Positions 37,169 to 47,860 of a DNA stretch of 64,000 nt are shown piece by piece. Numbering within the stretch: position 1 is the stretch's first letter; each line of letters starts with the position of its first letter. The notes under the pieces are model-generated. The model was not told the origin of the DNA. It searched no databases and was given only the letters and a program-made list of their open reading frames with translations. This DNA is from Loxodes magnus (Eukaryota; Ciliophora; Karyorelictea; Loxodida; Loxodidae), in assembly GCA_946699065.1 (NCBI GenBank), contig CAMPDV010002415.1, positions 1 through 64,000 on the forward strand, given 5' to 3'. A program made the position numbers and the translations under genes.

Positions 37169-37966
37169 AATAATAATAATAATAATAAGCAAAAGTAATA
37201 AAAGTTTAGTCTCCTCTAGATTTTCAACCAGGTTTTTGCTACCATTTTTTTAGCGTGGGTAGAAAGACTGAGAATCTTCTGTTTTTTATGCAAATAATTT
37301 TTTCTTGTATACCCCTGTTTGAGTAATTCAGAGTCTGCTGATCATGTTTAACGTTCTTCGTTGTTCTTTTATCTAAATTTACCTTTATTGATCGCAATTT
37401 TGTAATAAGTGCCACTTTGATTTGCAGTAATAACATTATTTAATTTGTCTTTTCTTTAATCTATTCAGAAATAATTTTTTCAAATTAGCTAATTCTTTTG
37501 AGTAAGTCTATATTAATCTTTACGTCATTCTATTTATGGACTTTTGCTTATGTAAAAACTTTTTAAATTATCATATTTTGTTCTTGCTTAAAATTCGATT
37601 GAGATTATTCATATAGTTACTATTTCGTGACTAAATTATTCTAAATCAATTGTCGTCTAATTATAAGTAACTCATTATTTTGATCTTTGCTAGTATTCAT
37701 TAGTTCTCTTAGTTTTTCCCCTTGATTGTAAATTGTTTCCTAATAATTATGTATTATTGTTTTCATTTATTCAAGTTATATTTGTAATTATGATTAATTT
37801 TACACCTTTATTAGATTTGTCTCTATTGTTCTGACTATGACTTTTCCTTCAGATGAGGAACTTTATTTATCTTCTTTCTTTTGTTGTCTCGCGTTTGTTT
37901 CGCTGCTTTCCTTTTGCGTTTTTAATTAGATTTTGGAAAGGCGAATAGAATATACAATTTTTTTTA
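37169..37966 (-). mobile_element. ORF1-only retroposon nested in the NACHT pseudogene
   Basis: Read on the minus strand, the element begins at 37966 with an A-rich start and ends at 37169 in a TTA/TAA microsatellite (37167-37189 on the + strand), the same ends as the 34.9-kb copy. It is flanked by a diverged 12-bp duplication (37157-37168 and 37967-37978; TGACGTG versus TGACGCG core, about 9 of 12 identical). Its insertion interrupts the Walker B region of the NACHT paralog, so it is younger than that duplicate gene. Confidence 0.75.
37200..37950 (-). pseudogene. zinc-knuckle ORF1-like protein inside the nested retroposon
   Basis: The frame aligns to the 34.9-kb protein: SIRLSKIQLKTQK with NIRLSKKQQRKTR, SSSSEGKVIV with SSSSEGKVMV, NQGEKLRELMN with NQGEKIQELMN, and QLYEQSQSNF with QLYEMSQTNF. 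The knuckle CYYCKSKWHLLQNC (CX2CX4HX4C) is present but one base out of phase with the long frame, so there is a frameshift just upstream of it. After the knuckle, the position that is TGA in two other copies is TAA here. The ATG is lost (TTG). A Trp codon of the 34.9-kb copy (SKL-W-ILS) corresponds to TGA here. Confidence 0.6.
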
Positions 37967-38774
37967 TACACGTCAAATAAAAACAATATTTTATAAACTT
38001 AAAATTTTATTTCTCTTAAATTGTATTATTTTAAAAAGCAAATTCTTTTAATTTATTTTCAAATGCTTTAATGGTTGGAAGATATACTAATATATATAAA
38101 TATTCATTATTATACTCTAGATACTTTAAAGTTAGAACTTTTAAAAATAAATTTTTCCATAACCAGAATCTCAAAAATTAATAATCTAGTTTACCTATCA
38201 TTATCTAAAAATTTGATAATTTCAACTGGAGATCGTCCTTAGCCATAAACTTGGATTTAGAGAACATTATAAACTTAAGAAATATTCTTATTTCATTATA
38301 TATCATCTTTTTTATTTTTTATCATATTTTAATAGATACTTTTTTTACATTTTAAAGCAAGTCAGTTCTATTATATTGTTTAAGTAAATTAAAAAGCAAG
38401 CTCTAGATAAGTTAAAATTCAAGTTTATATAAAGTCTTAATTTCCAAATGACACAATATTTTAGAATTATAATAATCCATCTTCGATATATTACCTTGCT
38501 AGATCATAAGCAAGAATATCTAAGATATTTAACATTAAAATTGTTTTTTTATGGATTTTTTCATTTATCTATCCATGACTCCTTATAAAGAAATTCTTTA
38601 AGATGGAGATAACATTAGTATCCATAATTCCAACTCAAAAATACAAAGAAAACTGCCTTCTGGCAATTTAGACATTACAGAACTTTCAAAATAGTGATTT
38701 AATATATTATTTGGACAATTTTAAATTTAAAAATTAGATTTTTTATCTTAAAGTGTTAAACAAACTTTTAAAAT

Positions 38775-39037
38775 TTTATTCCGTTCCAAAAAATTTTGTT
38801 ACGTCCCAAAAAAATTTATTCCGTCCCAAAAAATTTTGTTCCGTCCCAAAAAATATTGTTCCGTCCCAAAAAAATTTTGTTCCGTTCCAAAAAAATTTTG
38901 TTCCGTCCCAAAAAATTTTGTTCCGTCCCAAAAAAAATTGTTCCGTTCCAAAAAATTTTGTTCCGTTTTGTTCCGTCCCAAAAAATTTTGTTCCGTCCCA
39001 AAAAATTTTGTTCCGTCCCAAAAAAAATTGTTCCGTC
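38775..39037. repeat. about 20-bp minisatellite, cluster 1
   Basis: About 13 copies of a 19-21-bp unit with core TTTTGTTCCGTCCCAAAAAA, varying in A-run length and in CCC versus TCC. Because the unit length varies, several frames on both strands stay open and give repetitive peptides. These are not genes. Confidence 0.9.
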
Positions 39038-39051
39038 ACTAAAAACTCATG

Positions 39052-39080
39052 TAGTGTAAAACGCTGAGCAAAAAAACAAA
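39052..39080 (+). repeat. conserved tail after minisatellite cluster 1
   Basis: TAGTG, then AAACGCTGAGC, then AAAAAAACAAA. The same tail follows cluster 2 at 39576-39604 with two differences, so the minisatellite and its tail form one duplicated module. Confidence 0.7.
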
Positions 39081-39305
39081 AATAAATTTTTCACGTTTTT
39101 TGGCATTTTTTTCTACTTTTTATCTCTTCACTTTTACAATTTTTAAATTTTTTCAGAAAAAACATACTTTACTATATTACGCCTTTTGACTTTTTTTCTT
39201 CGCTTTTTCACTCCGCTTTTCATTTCAAAACATTATTTTACTCAATCATACTTTTTTGACCTTATTGAAAAAAAAAACTTTTTAAAACTCATTTCTTTTT
39301 TAACC

Positions 39306-39562
39306 CAAAAAATTTTGTTCTGTCCCAAAAAATATTGTTCCGTCCCAAAAAAATTTTGTTCCGTATTTTGTTCCGTCCCAAAAAAATTTTGTTCCGTCCC
39401 AAAAAATTTTATTCCGTCACAAAAAATTTTATTCCGTCACAAAAAATTTTATTCCGTCACATTCCGTCAAAAAAATTATTCCGTCACAAAAAATTTTATT
39501 CCAAAAAAATTTATTCCTTCCCAAAAAATTTTATTCCGTCACAAATTATTTTAGTCCGTCAA
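39306..39562. repeat. about 20-bp minisatellite, cluster 2
   Basis: Second cluster of the same unit as 38775-39037, more degenerate toward the right (ATTCCGTCAC forms). It is followed by the same tail sequence at 39576-39604. Confidence 0.88.
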
Positions 39563-39689
39563 AAAAAATCTCCTATAGTGCTAAACGCTGAGCAAAAAAA
39601 CAAATTTTTTATTTTCTCATTTTTTTCACACTATTACATACCAAATTCAAAAAAAACTTGCACACTCATAACCTAACATACCCAAATAT

Positions 39690-39990
39690 CCAAATACCCT
39701 ACATACCCTACATACCCCATACCCATACCCACATACCCACATACCCACATACCCACATACCCACATACCCACATACCCACATACCCACATACCCACATAC
39801 CCCACATACCCACATACCCACATACCCACATACCCACATACCCACATACCCACATACCCAAATACCCAAATACCCACATACCCACATACCCACATACCCA
39901 CATACCCAAATACCCAAATACCCAAATACCCAAATACCCACATACCCACATACCCACATACCCAAATACCCAAATACCCAAATACCCACA
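39690..39990. repeat. 8-bp C-rich array (ACATACCC / AAATACCC)
   Basis: About 38 octamers in blocks of two variants, CACATACC-type and AAATACCC-type, with a few unit-length irregularities (for example CCCCATACCCATACCC near 39715). The + strand has essentially no G. The minus strand is a regular GGGTATGT/GGGTATTT array. Its repetitive frames on both strands are artefacts of the repeat. Confidence 0.95.
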
Positions 39991-40486
39991 TAAATATCTT
40001 CTTCCAAATTCAAAAAAAAACCTTTCCTTTCTCTCCACCTAAACACTTAACTCTTCAATAAAAAAAAATACTCACCACACTCACATACTTTATTTTCAAT
40101 CCATTTAAATTCTATAATTTAATTTATATTTATATTTATTCACTTATGATTGCTTAATACTTTATTTCTCACACTTTCTCTAATTTTAATATTTCTCTTT
40201 TTGAATTCAAATACTACACTAATTTATCCCTTTTAATAACCTCAAACACTAAATGTTTTCAATTTTAGTTTGTTATTTTTCACACACCCTTTCTTAAATA
40301 CTTTTAACTACTATCTTTATTTCCAACTCTCTTTATATTACTCAATTAACTTTTTAAAACACTTATTATCTAACACTATACATACAACTTGTCTTATTAA
40401 ATACTTTTAATCAAAAAAAATTATAACTTATAATTTACTTATCTTAATTCAATTATTATTATTTGTTAAAATTTATTCAAGTCTCA
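39991..40486. other. G-poor, C/T/A-rich spacer downstream of the NLR-like gene
   Basis: This is the region just 3' of the minus-strand NLR-like gene. The + strand is markedly poor in G over several hundred bases, continuing the strand asymmetry of the repeats to its left. No gene recognised. Confidence 0.5.
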
Positions 40487-43400
40487 TCACAATGAAAGAT
40501 ACCTGTCTCCCATTAGTCTCATATTCCTCTACTCCATTGCCACTCCTTCAAATTCACATTGATGCACCTTCAAACCATGCCTTCCTATCATCCTCTTTAA
40601 CACATAATCCCGATGATCCTTTGCTAACTCCCATATCTTTATTGTTTTATCACCACTTCCTGATATTAAATACTTAGAGTCACTTGATAATACCAAAGAC
40701 CAAACATAAGAAGTATGACCCTCTAATGTTCTTATAAGCTCATATGTTTACATGTCCCATATCATTATTGTTTAGTAACTTCCAGATATTAAATACTTAG
40801 AGTCACTTGATAATACCAGAGAAAGAACATCATAAGTATGACCCTCTAATGTTCTTATAAGTTCATATGTTTACATGTCCCATATCCTTATTGTTTTATC
40901 CTCACTCCAGATATTAAATACTTAGAGTCACTTGATAATACCAGAGATCTAACAGTATAAGTATGACCCTCTAATGTTCTTATAAGCTCATATGTTTACA
41001 TGTCCCATATCACTATTGTTTTATCATAACTTCCAGATATTAAATACTTAGAGTCACTTGATAATACCAGAGAAGTAACAATAGAAGTATCCTCTAATGT
41101 TCTTATAAGCTTGTATGTTTACATGTCCCATATCCTTATTCTTTTATAACTTCCAGATATTAAATACTTAGAGTCACTTGATAATACCAGAGATTTAACA
41201 GACCAAGTATGACCCTCTAATGTTCTTATAATCTCATATGTTTACATGTCCCATATCCTTATTGTTGCATCACGACTTCCAGATATTAAATACTTAGAGT
41301 CACTTGATAATACCAGAGAAGAAACAGAACCAGTATGACACTCTAATGTTATTATAAGCTCATATGTTTACATGTCCCATATCCTTATTGTGTTATCAGC
41401 ACTCCCAGATATTAAATACTTAGAGTCACTTGATAATACCAGAGAAAGAACACCAGAAGTATGACTTTATAGGGGCTTAGTAAGATTATCTACCTACATG
41501 TCCCATATCCTTATTGTTTTATCATCACTTCCAGATATTAAATACTTAGAGTCACTTGATAATACCAGAGAAGTAACACCAGAAGTATGACCCTCTAATG
41601 TTCTTATAAGCTCATATGTTTACATGTCCCATATCCTTATTGTTTTATCATCACTTCCAGATATTAAATACTTAGAGTCACTTGATAATACCAGAGATTT
41701 AACAGACCAAGTATGACCCTCTAATGTTCTTATAAGCTCATATGTTTACATGTCCCATATACTTATTGTATTATCTAAACTTCCCGATATTAAATACTTA
41801 GAGTCACTTGATAATACCAGAGAATTAACATCAGAAGTATGACCCTCTAATGTTCTTATAAGCTCATATGTTTACATGTCCCATATCACTATTGTGTAGA
41901 AACTTCCAGATATTAAATACTTAGAGTCACTTGATAATACCAGAGAAGTAACATAATCAGTATGACCCTCTAATGTTCTTATAAGCTCATATGTTTACAT
42001 GTCCCATATCCTTATTGTTTTATCATCACTTCCTGATATTAAATACTTAGAGTCACTTGATAATACCAGAGAAGTAACAGACCTAGTATGACCCTCTAAT
42101 GTTCTTATGATCTCATATGTTTACATGTCCCATATCATTATTGTTTCACTTCCAGATATTAAATACTTAGAGTCACTTGATAATACCAGAGAATAAACAA
42201 TAGAAGTATGACCCTCTAATGTTCTTATAAGCTCATATGTTTACATGTCCCATATCCTTATTGTTTTATCCTTACTTCCTGATATTAAATACTTAGAGTC
42301 ACTTGATAATACCAGAGATTTAACATCAGAAGTATGACCCTCTAATGTTGGCATTTAACCAAAATTAACCTAACTCATATTTGCACCATTGAATTTACAA
42401 TTCCGTAACCATGCTCCTCTAAAATTCACCCTTGATAAATTAGCACCACTCATATCACAACCATCAAACACCGAATCACTCAAATCCGCCCCAGGTACTT
42501 AGATTGCCCGAAAATCAGTCATCTACGTAAACTGGTAATCCATCCAATTCAATATTGTTATACAATTAGCACCCACTATTTATAAAGCTTTATTAGATCT
42601 TGTCCACTTCACTATCTCCAATAAATTTTATTAAAACTAAACCGAACTATCAATCTCCCTTATAAACTACTAGATCTCCTTATTGTCCACTATCGAATAT
42701 CTATTTATTTCATGAGCTTCTATTGAATTTATGCTATTTTAAAAATTTAAGACTAAATTTACTATATTCCTTGCCACATAGTAATCCCTTATCGATGCAT
42801 GAATAAACTCAAACCTCTTTTAACCATTTTCCTCTTTTATCTATATCAAACATCCTATGTGGTTGGAACTCTCAGTTATTTTCTTTATTCATTCTATATT
42901 TGTTTTTTCCAAACCTTCCCAGTTTACCTAACCAGTTAATAATTACCATGATGCCTCTATTTATATATCTTCGAAAGTCTCTAAATACTCTCCGATTTCA
43001 TTATTTTTTTTATTTAATTTTTTAACTTTTATTCAGTTTTATCATTTCATTTATTTATAAAGATCTCATATATCTTTGCCCTTTACACCTTTTTGTCCAC
43101 TCCTCTCCTCAAATATTCTATTATTTTTTCCTCACTCATACATATATATAACATAAAAGGATTATTTAGAATTTCCATTAAACCCGGAATACTTTAGATG
43201 ATGCTCATTTACTCTTTTACCTTTTCAATAGTTTCCTTTTGCTACTCCTATTAATTTGCATTTTGAATCTGCTTTCCTATAACTAACTTTATATATTACT
43301 CTATCTAACTTTTATCAAAAGGCTTAATATATAACTCCTCCAACTCCTATACCTAAGCTCTTTCATTTTTAAAATGAACAAAATAATCCTTATAATTTTT

Positions 43401-45359
43401 ATCAGTCAATGCATAATTGGTTCTACAAGTTACTATATACTTTGCATACGGATATTTAAGGTTTAATTGATTATTAGCTATTATACTATTATAATTTCCC
43501 AACTCGTCATAGGCATCAAATAGAAAAAACATTTTCCTAAACATCAAATTTTCATTCTTTGTAATTTGATTGTTTTTTAAAGCTGTCTCTATTAACTTTT
43601 CTTCATATTATTTAATGGTTGGAAGATAAACGTATATCGGTAGTCAGTCATGCTTCTACTCCAGATACTTATATGCTAGAGTTTTCAGAAATAGAGATTT
43701 TCCTGAACCTGAATCTCCCAAAAGTAATAATCCCGTTTTATCTTCACTGTCTAAAAAGTTCTAAATTTTGCTTTCAAGATTGATTTATTCCTTAGAATTA
43801 GGACTAGGAGCACATAATAAACTTATGTAATATTCCTACTTTTCTTAAATCTCATTTTACAAATAGTTTTTCATATTCTAATATATTTTATTATCTATAC
43901 CCTTTAAGGCCAACCAATTCTCCTCCATATTTTAGGTAAACTAAGTAATATGGTCCGAATTCTTTAGTATTTCTATTACTATCTATTGTTCCCTAACATT
44001 TTAACTTAAGCTTTCATTCTTTTGCTTAAATACTCTCTCCTTGTAAGTTGTAGCAACTTAGTTCTTGTCAATGCTTAGTTCTAATAATGATTTCAAAGCA
44101 AAGTATCGAATCTACCAATCTTTATCCTTACACAATTGCTCTAGCAGCTAGCACGATTCCTTAACTAATTCTGGAGAAGCTTTAGGATTTCTAATCATGT
44201 ACTTCAAAAGTTAACATGCTCTAAATCTTAGGTCCAACTTTTCTTTCAAGACGAGGCTTTTAAATTATTCAAATGTTTCTTATGAATATTTAATTACCAA
44301 GTCATAGGTGAGGGCATCTAGGTATCTTATTCTAACTATTTTTTTAAGGTGAATTTTGGAATTTATTTTCTCAGTTCCCCATACAATGAATTCCTTTATT
44401 ATGGAGATCGCATCAGTATCGATAGCCCCAATTCCAAAGGATAAAGCAACTGCCCATTAAGCAACCTTTAGAATTTTGCAGAATATTCCGAAGTAATCAT
44501 TTTCTTTATTGTCTGGAATATTCTTCAATATCATCTAACTGTATCTTAAGTAAAAATCTAACTCTGGTCCGCCTATTCTCTTTATATTTACTAATTTTAA
44601 TCCAGCTTCTATTTTTTACTCAAGATACTTTTTCGTTTCAGCACTTATGAAGAATTCATTACTTTTATTCTTTTCCTCACCTTTAGAAGAGCTTTACTCG
44701 TTCTTCTAAAGAAACATGTCTAATAACTCAGGAAGATTTTGTACAAGTTACACCTTTAAGAGTTAAGACCAACCTTCAGCATATTAATGAGAAACTATTT
44801 CTATAAATTGCTTTATAAGCACCAAAGGATCATTTAGTTTGATCAACTTATTTTTTGGAATGGTTTAAATTCCTTGTAGAACTAGTTCCATCTTTTACTA
44901 GCTTAAACCCTCTTTTAAGAGGTTTAATCCTTTTTGATAAATCTCTTAGTCTTCAGTTCCTAAAACTAGTTACTGAGGCTAAGTAGTATTTATATTGTTT
45001 GAAGTTTACTACGTCACCTAAGAGTTTTAGATTTTTGGTTATTGAGATTTAGTAACATCAGCTACTTTAGCACTCCCACATCCCCCTCCCTTCAGTTTCA
45101 TACTTTTCTAGAATTTAAAGTTTTAGATTTATTTGATCCGCACTGCTCCTTAATAAGAAGTCATCTATAAGCTTTCTTTTAGATAATTTGTTTCGTTTAT
45201 CTAAAACTCTTTAACATCTGGTATTTCTACGTTTACCAGATAAGGATAATTTTGAATCAAGCTGTAACTTTCAGTACCTTATTAGTATCGTAAGGCATTT
45301 TCTGCTATTTGTCCTTGAATATACTCTTCCATTAGTCTTGGTAAAGTTTTATTATCCAT
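40487..45359 (-). pseudogene. NLR-like NACHT / pentapeptide / WD40 protein, frame broken
   Basis: Read with TAA/TAG as Gln from ATG 45359, this is a gene of about 1624 codons. The N-terminal about 540 residues are helical and include HEAT-like stretches (IRYFALKSLLELS). Residues 548-555 are the P-loop GDSGSGKS and about 611-620 the Walker B strand MFFLFDAYDE, together a NACHT-type STAND NTPase. Further on come a conserved FIHASIRDYYVAR, then pentapeptide-like repeats (GADLSDSVF, GANLSRVNF), then 14 WD40 repeats and a short tail ending at TGA 40487. STAND proteins are NTP-driven switches that oligomerise when the sensor repeats bind a ligand. As read, the frame has TGA at 43644-43646, 43047-43049 and 42889-42891, plus one-base deletions in an A8 run (about 43012) and in a WD repeat (about 40905). 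All three TGAs would fit Trp (for example IYEIFINK-TGA-NDK). It is either a recent pseudogene or, if UGA is Trp and the two deletions are assembly errors, an intact gene. The N-terminal domain and partners are unknown. Confidence 0.85.
40670..42350 (-). repeat. 14 near-identical WD40 repeats with hypervariable codons
   Basis: Markers CACTTGATAATA occur at 40681, 40804, 40929, 41055, 41175, 41301, 41427, 41553, 41679, 41805, 41928, 42054, 42174 and 42300. Spacing is 126 bp (42 residues) except for in-frame 120 and 123 bp units and one 125-bp unit carrying a frameshift. The scaffold is almost invariant in DNA and protein: SLVLSSDSKYLISGS, then IWDMQTYELIRTLEGHT. Variation is concentrated in HT-x-x-V-x-SL (SG/T, YD/L, YT/R, WS/K, GS/S, SD/N, DY/T, RS/T, SI/Y, SD/K), in the residues after LISGS, and at one residue before IW (R, V, M, S, K). 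One unit (41461-41500) has a divergent blade, DNLTKPLQSHT. Confidence 0.95.
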
Positions 45360-46662
45360 AAGCTAATTATTACTTGATTTTAGCATAAATCTAATTTAAG
45401 TTTATCCCTCAACCTTTTTGAGTATCTTTTAATCATTAAAATTTGCGTTCGTTTAAATTTGCTAGGCTAATCAGATTATAACATCATGAGATTTTAGAAA
45501 TCCATATAATTAGCTTTAAGACTGAAAGCCATGACAGCTTCCAAGAATTTAACCGAAGATAAAGCAATTTGAATTGCAATATTCAGCCATTTTATAATAT
45601 TTTAAAAGTAGAATATCTAAGAATATAAAAGATTAAATAAAATGTCTATTATAACTAATTACTCCATCTATTCGCATTAGACACTTACTATCTAAACCTA
45701 TAATAAACTACTAATTATACTACTATTTTATTTATTACTATCAACTAACTTAACAGCAACTCTTTTAAGACTATCTATCACTTCAATTTCATTAAAAGCC
45801 ATTTTAATTCGCGCTAATGAACCATATCTAAATACTCCTAATCAATACATCTGCTATTGTCGTTTATATGATAATTAGTTTCTTATATGATACAATTAGA
45901 CTTTGAGATATTGTTTTGAATGCCTTTATTGATGCCTTCTATTATTGTCCATGAAAGACTAGAAATAGCTAAGAGATTTGCTTATCGTTTTTGCGTAAAA
46001 AAGAAAGAAAATAAGCTTGGCAATATGTAACCTTACTTTTTATATTTGGTGTAAGAGTAAATATTTCAGCAAAACGAAAATTAAGTTATAAGCTATTAAA
46101 TTAATCAAAGAGATTATAAGAAGAAAGCTATTCATGCAGAACATAAATAAGATATAGAACAAATCTCACTAACTCCTTTATATAAAGAAGAAGGAAAAGA
46201 AGAACAAATAAATAAATAAGCTGTATTAATTAATTTAAATATAAACTAATTAAAAAACAAGCAAACTAAGGATTATTAGACTTTAGATAAGCTACTACTA
46301 GTAAATCTTAATTGCAAGTTTATAAGCAAATCTAGTAAAATAATAATTAATAAATTGATATAAGTAAATAAAGAATATTCAGATATCTCTTAAAATACTA
46401 CCAAATAATTCTTATTTCAGATTTAAGTTAATTAACTAGAAGCTTTAGTTCCTTATTTTTTTTTTCTTAACTAGCATAAAATGTCAATTATTTATGATAC
46501 CTAGAAAAAATTAATTAAGCAATAATAATCAAGCGCTAATATATACTTAAGGAATAATAAATAAGTTTGATGAAAAATTTAAAAATTTAAGGAATAAATC
46601 AAGTATGAGACAGAGAAAAAAAGATTTATCATTTTTAAGATATATACCTTTCATAAAATTGT
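45360..46662. other. upstream region of the NLR-like gene, AT-rich
   Basis: The minus-strand region just upstream of ATG 45359 (to about 45.55 kb) has coding-like composition in a different frame (MAFSLKANYMDFQNLMMLQ), which may be an upstream exon, a lost 5' part or chance. Beyond that the DNA is AT- and A-rich with no motif I can name. Confidence 0.35.
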
Positions 46663-47082
46663 GAAAGATTTGGAGAAGCTAATCGAATTTCGTAATTATT
46701 TAAAAAAAGATAAAAAGAGGCAAAAATTCCTGATTGGACCAAAGATAACTTTAGTTTCTAAACAATTCATTAAAATTGAACATATAAGGATTTTATTGAA
46801 ACTCTAAGATTTAAAGAAGGCTAGCTAACTAAAGAAGCGTATAAAGTATAATTATTAAAAAACATCGATAATATGAGTAACTACGAAAATCTAGAACTTA
46901 TCATAATTAAATTCCAAGAATTCAGGAGAAATTTTTAAGAAACATAAGGATTAGTTTCTTCTTAAGGATATTTTAGGAATTAGAGAAATAACAGAGTTTT
47001 AATATTTTTAAAAATAGCTAAATAAAAAAATAAATCTAAAGAAGCTAAGGATAATTCTATAACACAAGTAAGGAGAATCTGA
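46663..47082 (+). pseudogene. coding remnant, unknown product
   Basis: One frame from 46663 to TGA 47080 reads as a convincing protein fragment: RFGEANRISQLFKKRQKEAK, PDWTKDNFSF, then TGA at 46777, then TYKDFIETLRFKEGQLTKEA, NIDNMSNYENLELIIIKFQE and FRRNFQE. The TGA sits between HQN and TYKDF, where Trp would be plausible. Family unknown. The A-rich strand makes all three frames Lys/Gln-rich, so the extent is uncertain. Confidence 0.4.
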
Positions 47083-47860
47083 ACAACTTCAATTTTATAC
47101 TAAAGCAATTACTCAATTAAATAAACGCTAAAAGTATACTGCTGCTAACAACTTAGATTCAGAACAAAAAGGTAAAATATAAAAATAAAATTGATACTGG
47201 AATTTTGAGAAAGTAGTTACAAGCTAAACTGCATGTACAAGTTGAAAATATTTAAATATATAATAAATAGAAAAACTTCAAAATGTAATTTAAAGTAAGC
47301 ATAAATTATATTTGACCTGAAAAGTCTTTATGGGAACTGGATTTAAAAAAAGATTCCTTATTCCTCTAGTAGAGTTAAGAGATTAAATGGAGAAGCCAAT
47401 ATTATAAATAGATATTTATAGCAATATCTTAAGAATAGGATTAAAAAAAACTTAAAGAAAAATTGAACAAAAGCATAATTATGAAAAAAAGGAGTAAGAA
47501 AGAAATTGGTCTATTACTCAAAATCCCTATTTAATACATATCAAATTTCCATTATAAACTTTACTGAAGCTCCTAGGGAAATTTTTCTACTATTGAAGAT
47601 ATGACTTGGATAACTTAAACTCTTGAATTTTTTATATTAATTTTAAAGTTTATTCTTAATTAAATATCTTCTTATGCATTTCTTTTCTTGAATGTTTCTC
47701 ATTTTAAACTTTTATCATTTCTAAGATTCTTTTATTGGATATCTAATATAAATTTTCCCTAAAGTTTCTACATCTAGTAAAGTGTGTGCTCCAGATAGTA
47801 GTTATTTTTAACATTCTAAAAATGTAAGTAAATATAGATTAATTTCTTTTGTATTTTTAG

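Larger units (their letters stand above)
36800..38760 (-). pseudogene. decayed NACHT (STAND NTPase) paralog, split by retroposon
   Basis: On the minus strand several blocks match the intact-looking NACHT gene at 40.5-45.4 kb in order. The block at about 38.58 kb (MDTNVISILKNFF) matches its DTDAISIIKEF. The degraded P-loop at about 38.18 kb reads DSGYGK, out of frame with its neighbours. The block at about 38.06 kb has VYLPTIKAFENKL, and the block at about 37.15 kb has DAHDELGQYKAINS, equivalent to the Walker B region DAYDELG. The block at about 36.9 kb reads GCLIQIEE and HTSIRDYCEVQNI. Frameshifts and TGAs break the frame repeatedly. An 0.8-kb retroposon sits exactly between the hydrophobic strand of Walker B and its DAHDELG. 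No WD40 or pentapeptide part was found for this copy. Confidence 0.75.

Noticed and set aside
37239..37436. Minus-strand 65-residue frame as an independent gene
   Set aside because: It is part of the nested retroposon's ORF1-like region. The zinc knuckle of that protein lies in another phase, so this piece is downstream of a frameshift.
38753..39554. Several overlapping open frames on both strands in the 20-bp minisatellites
   Set aside because: They are translations of the repeat unit in different phases. Peptides such as FRPKKFCSVPKN recur in every frame and have no independent coding signature.
39647..40046. Open frames of HIPTYPHT or GYVGMWVC type on both strands
   Set aside because: They are pure products of the 8-bp C-rich repeat and exist in several frames on both strands.
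40492..40677. Plus-strand 61-residue frame at the end of the WD40 gene
   Set aside because: It is antisense to the C-terminal WD repeat and tail, which match the neighbouring repeats.
42800..42830. Tetrahymena chromosome breakage sequence, because of AAACCTCTTTTAACC
   Set aside because: It does not match the 15-bp Cbs consensus as I know it, and no other near match was seen by eye in the window.
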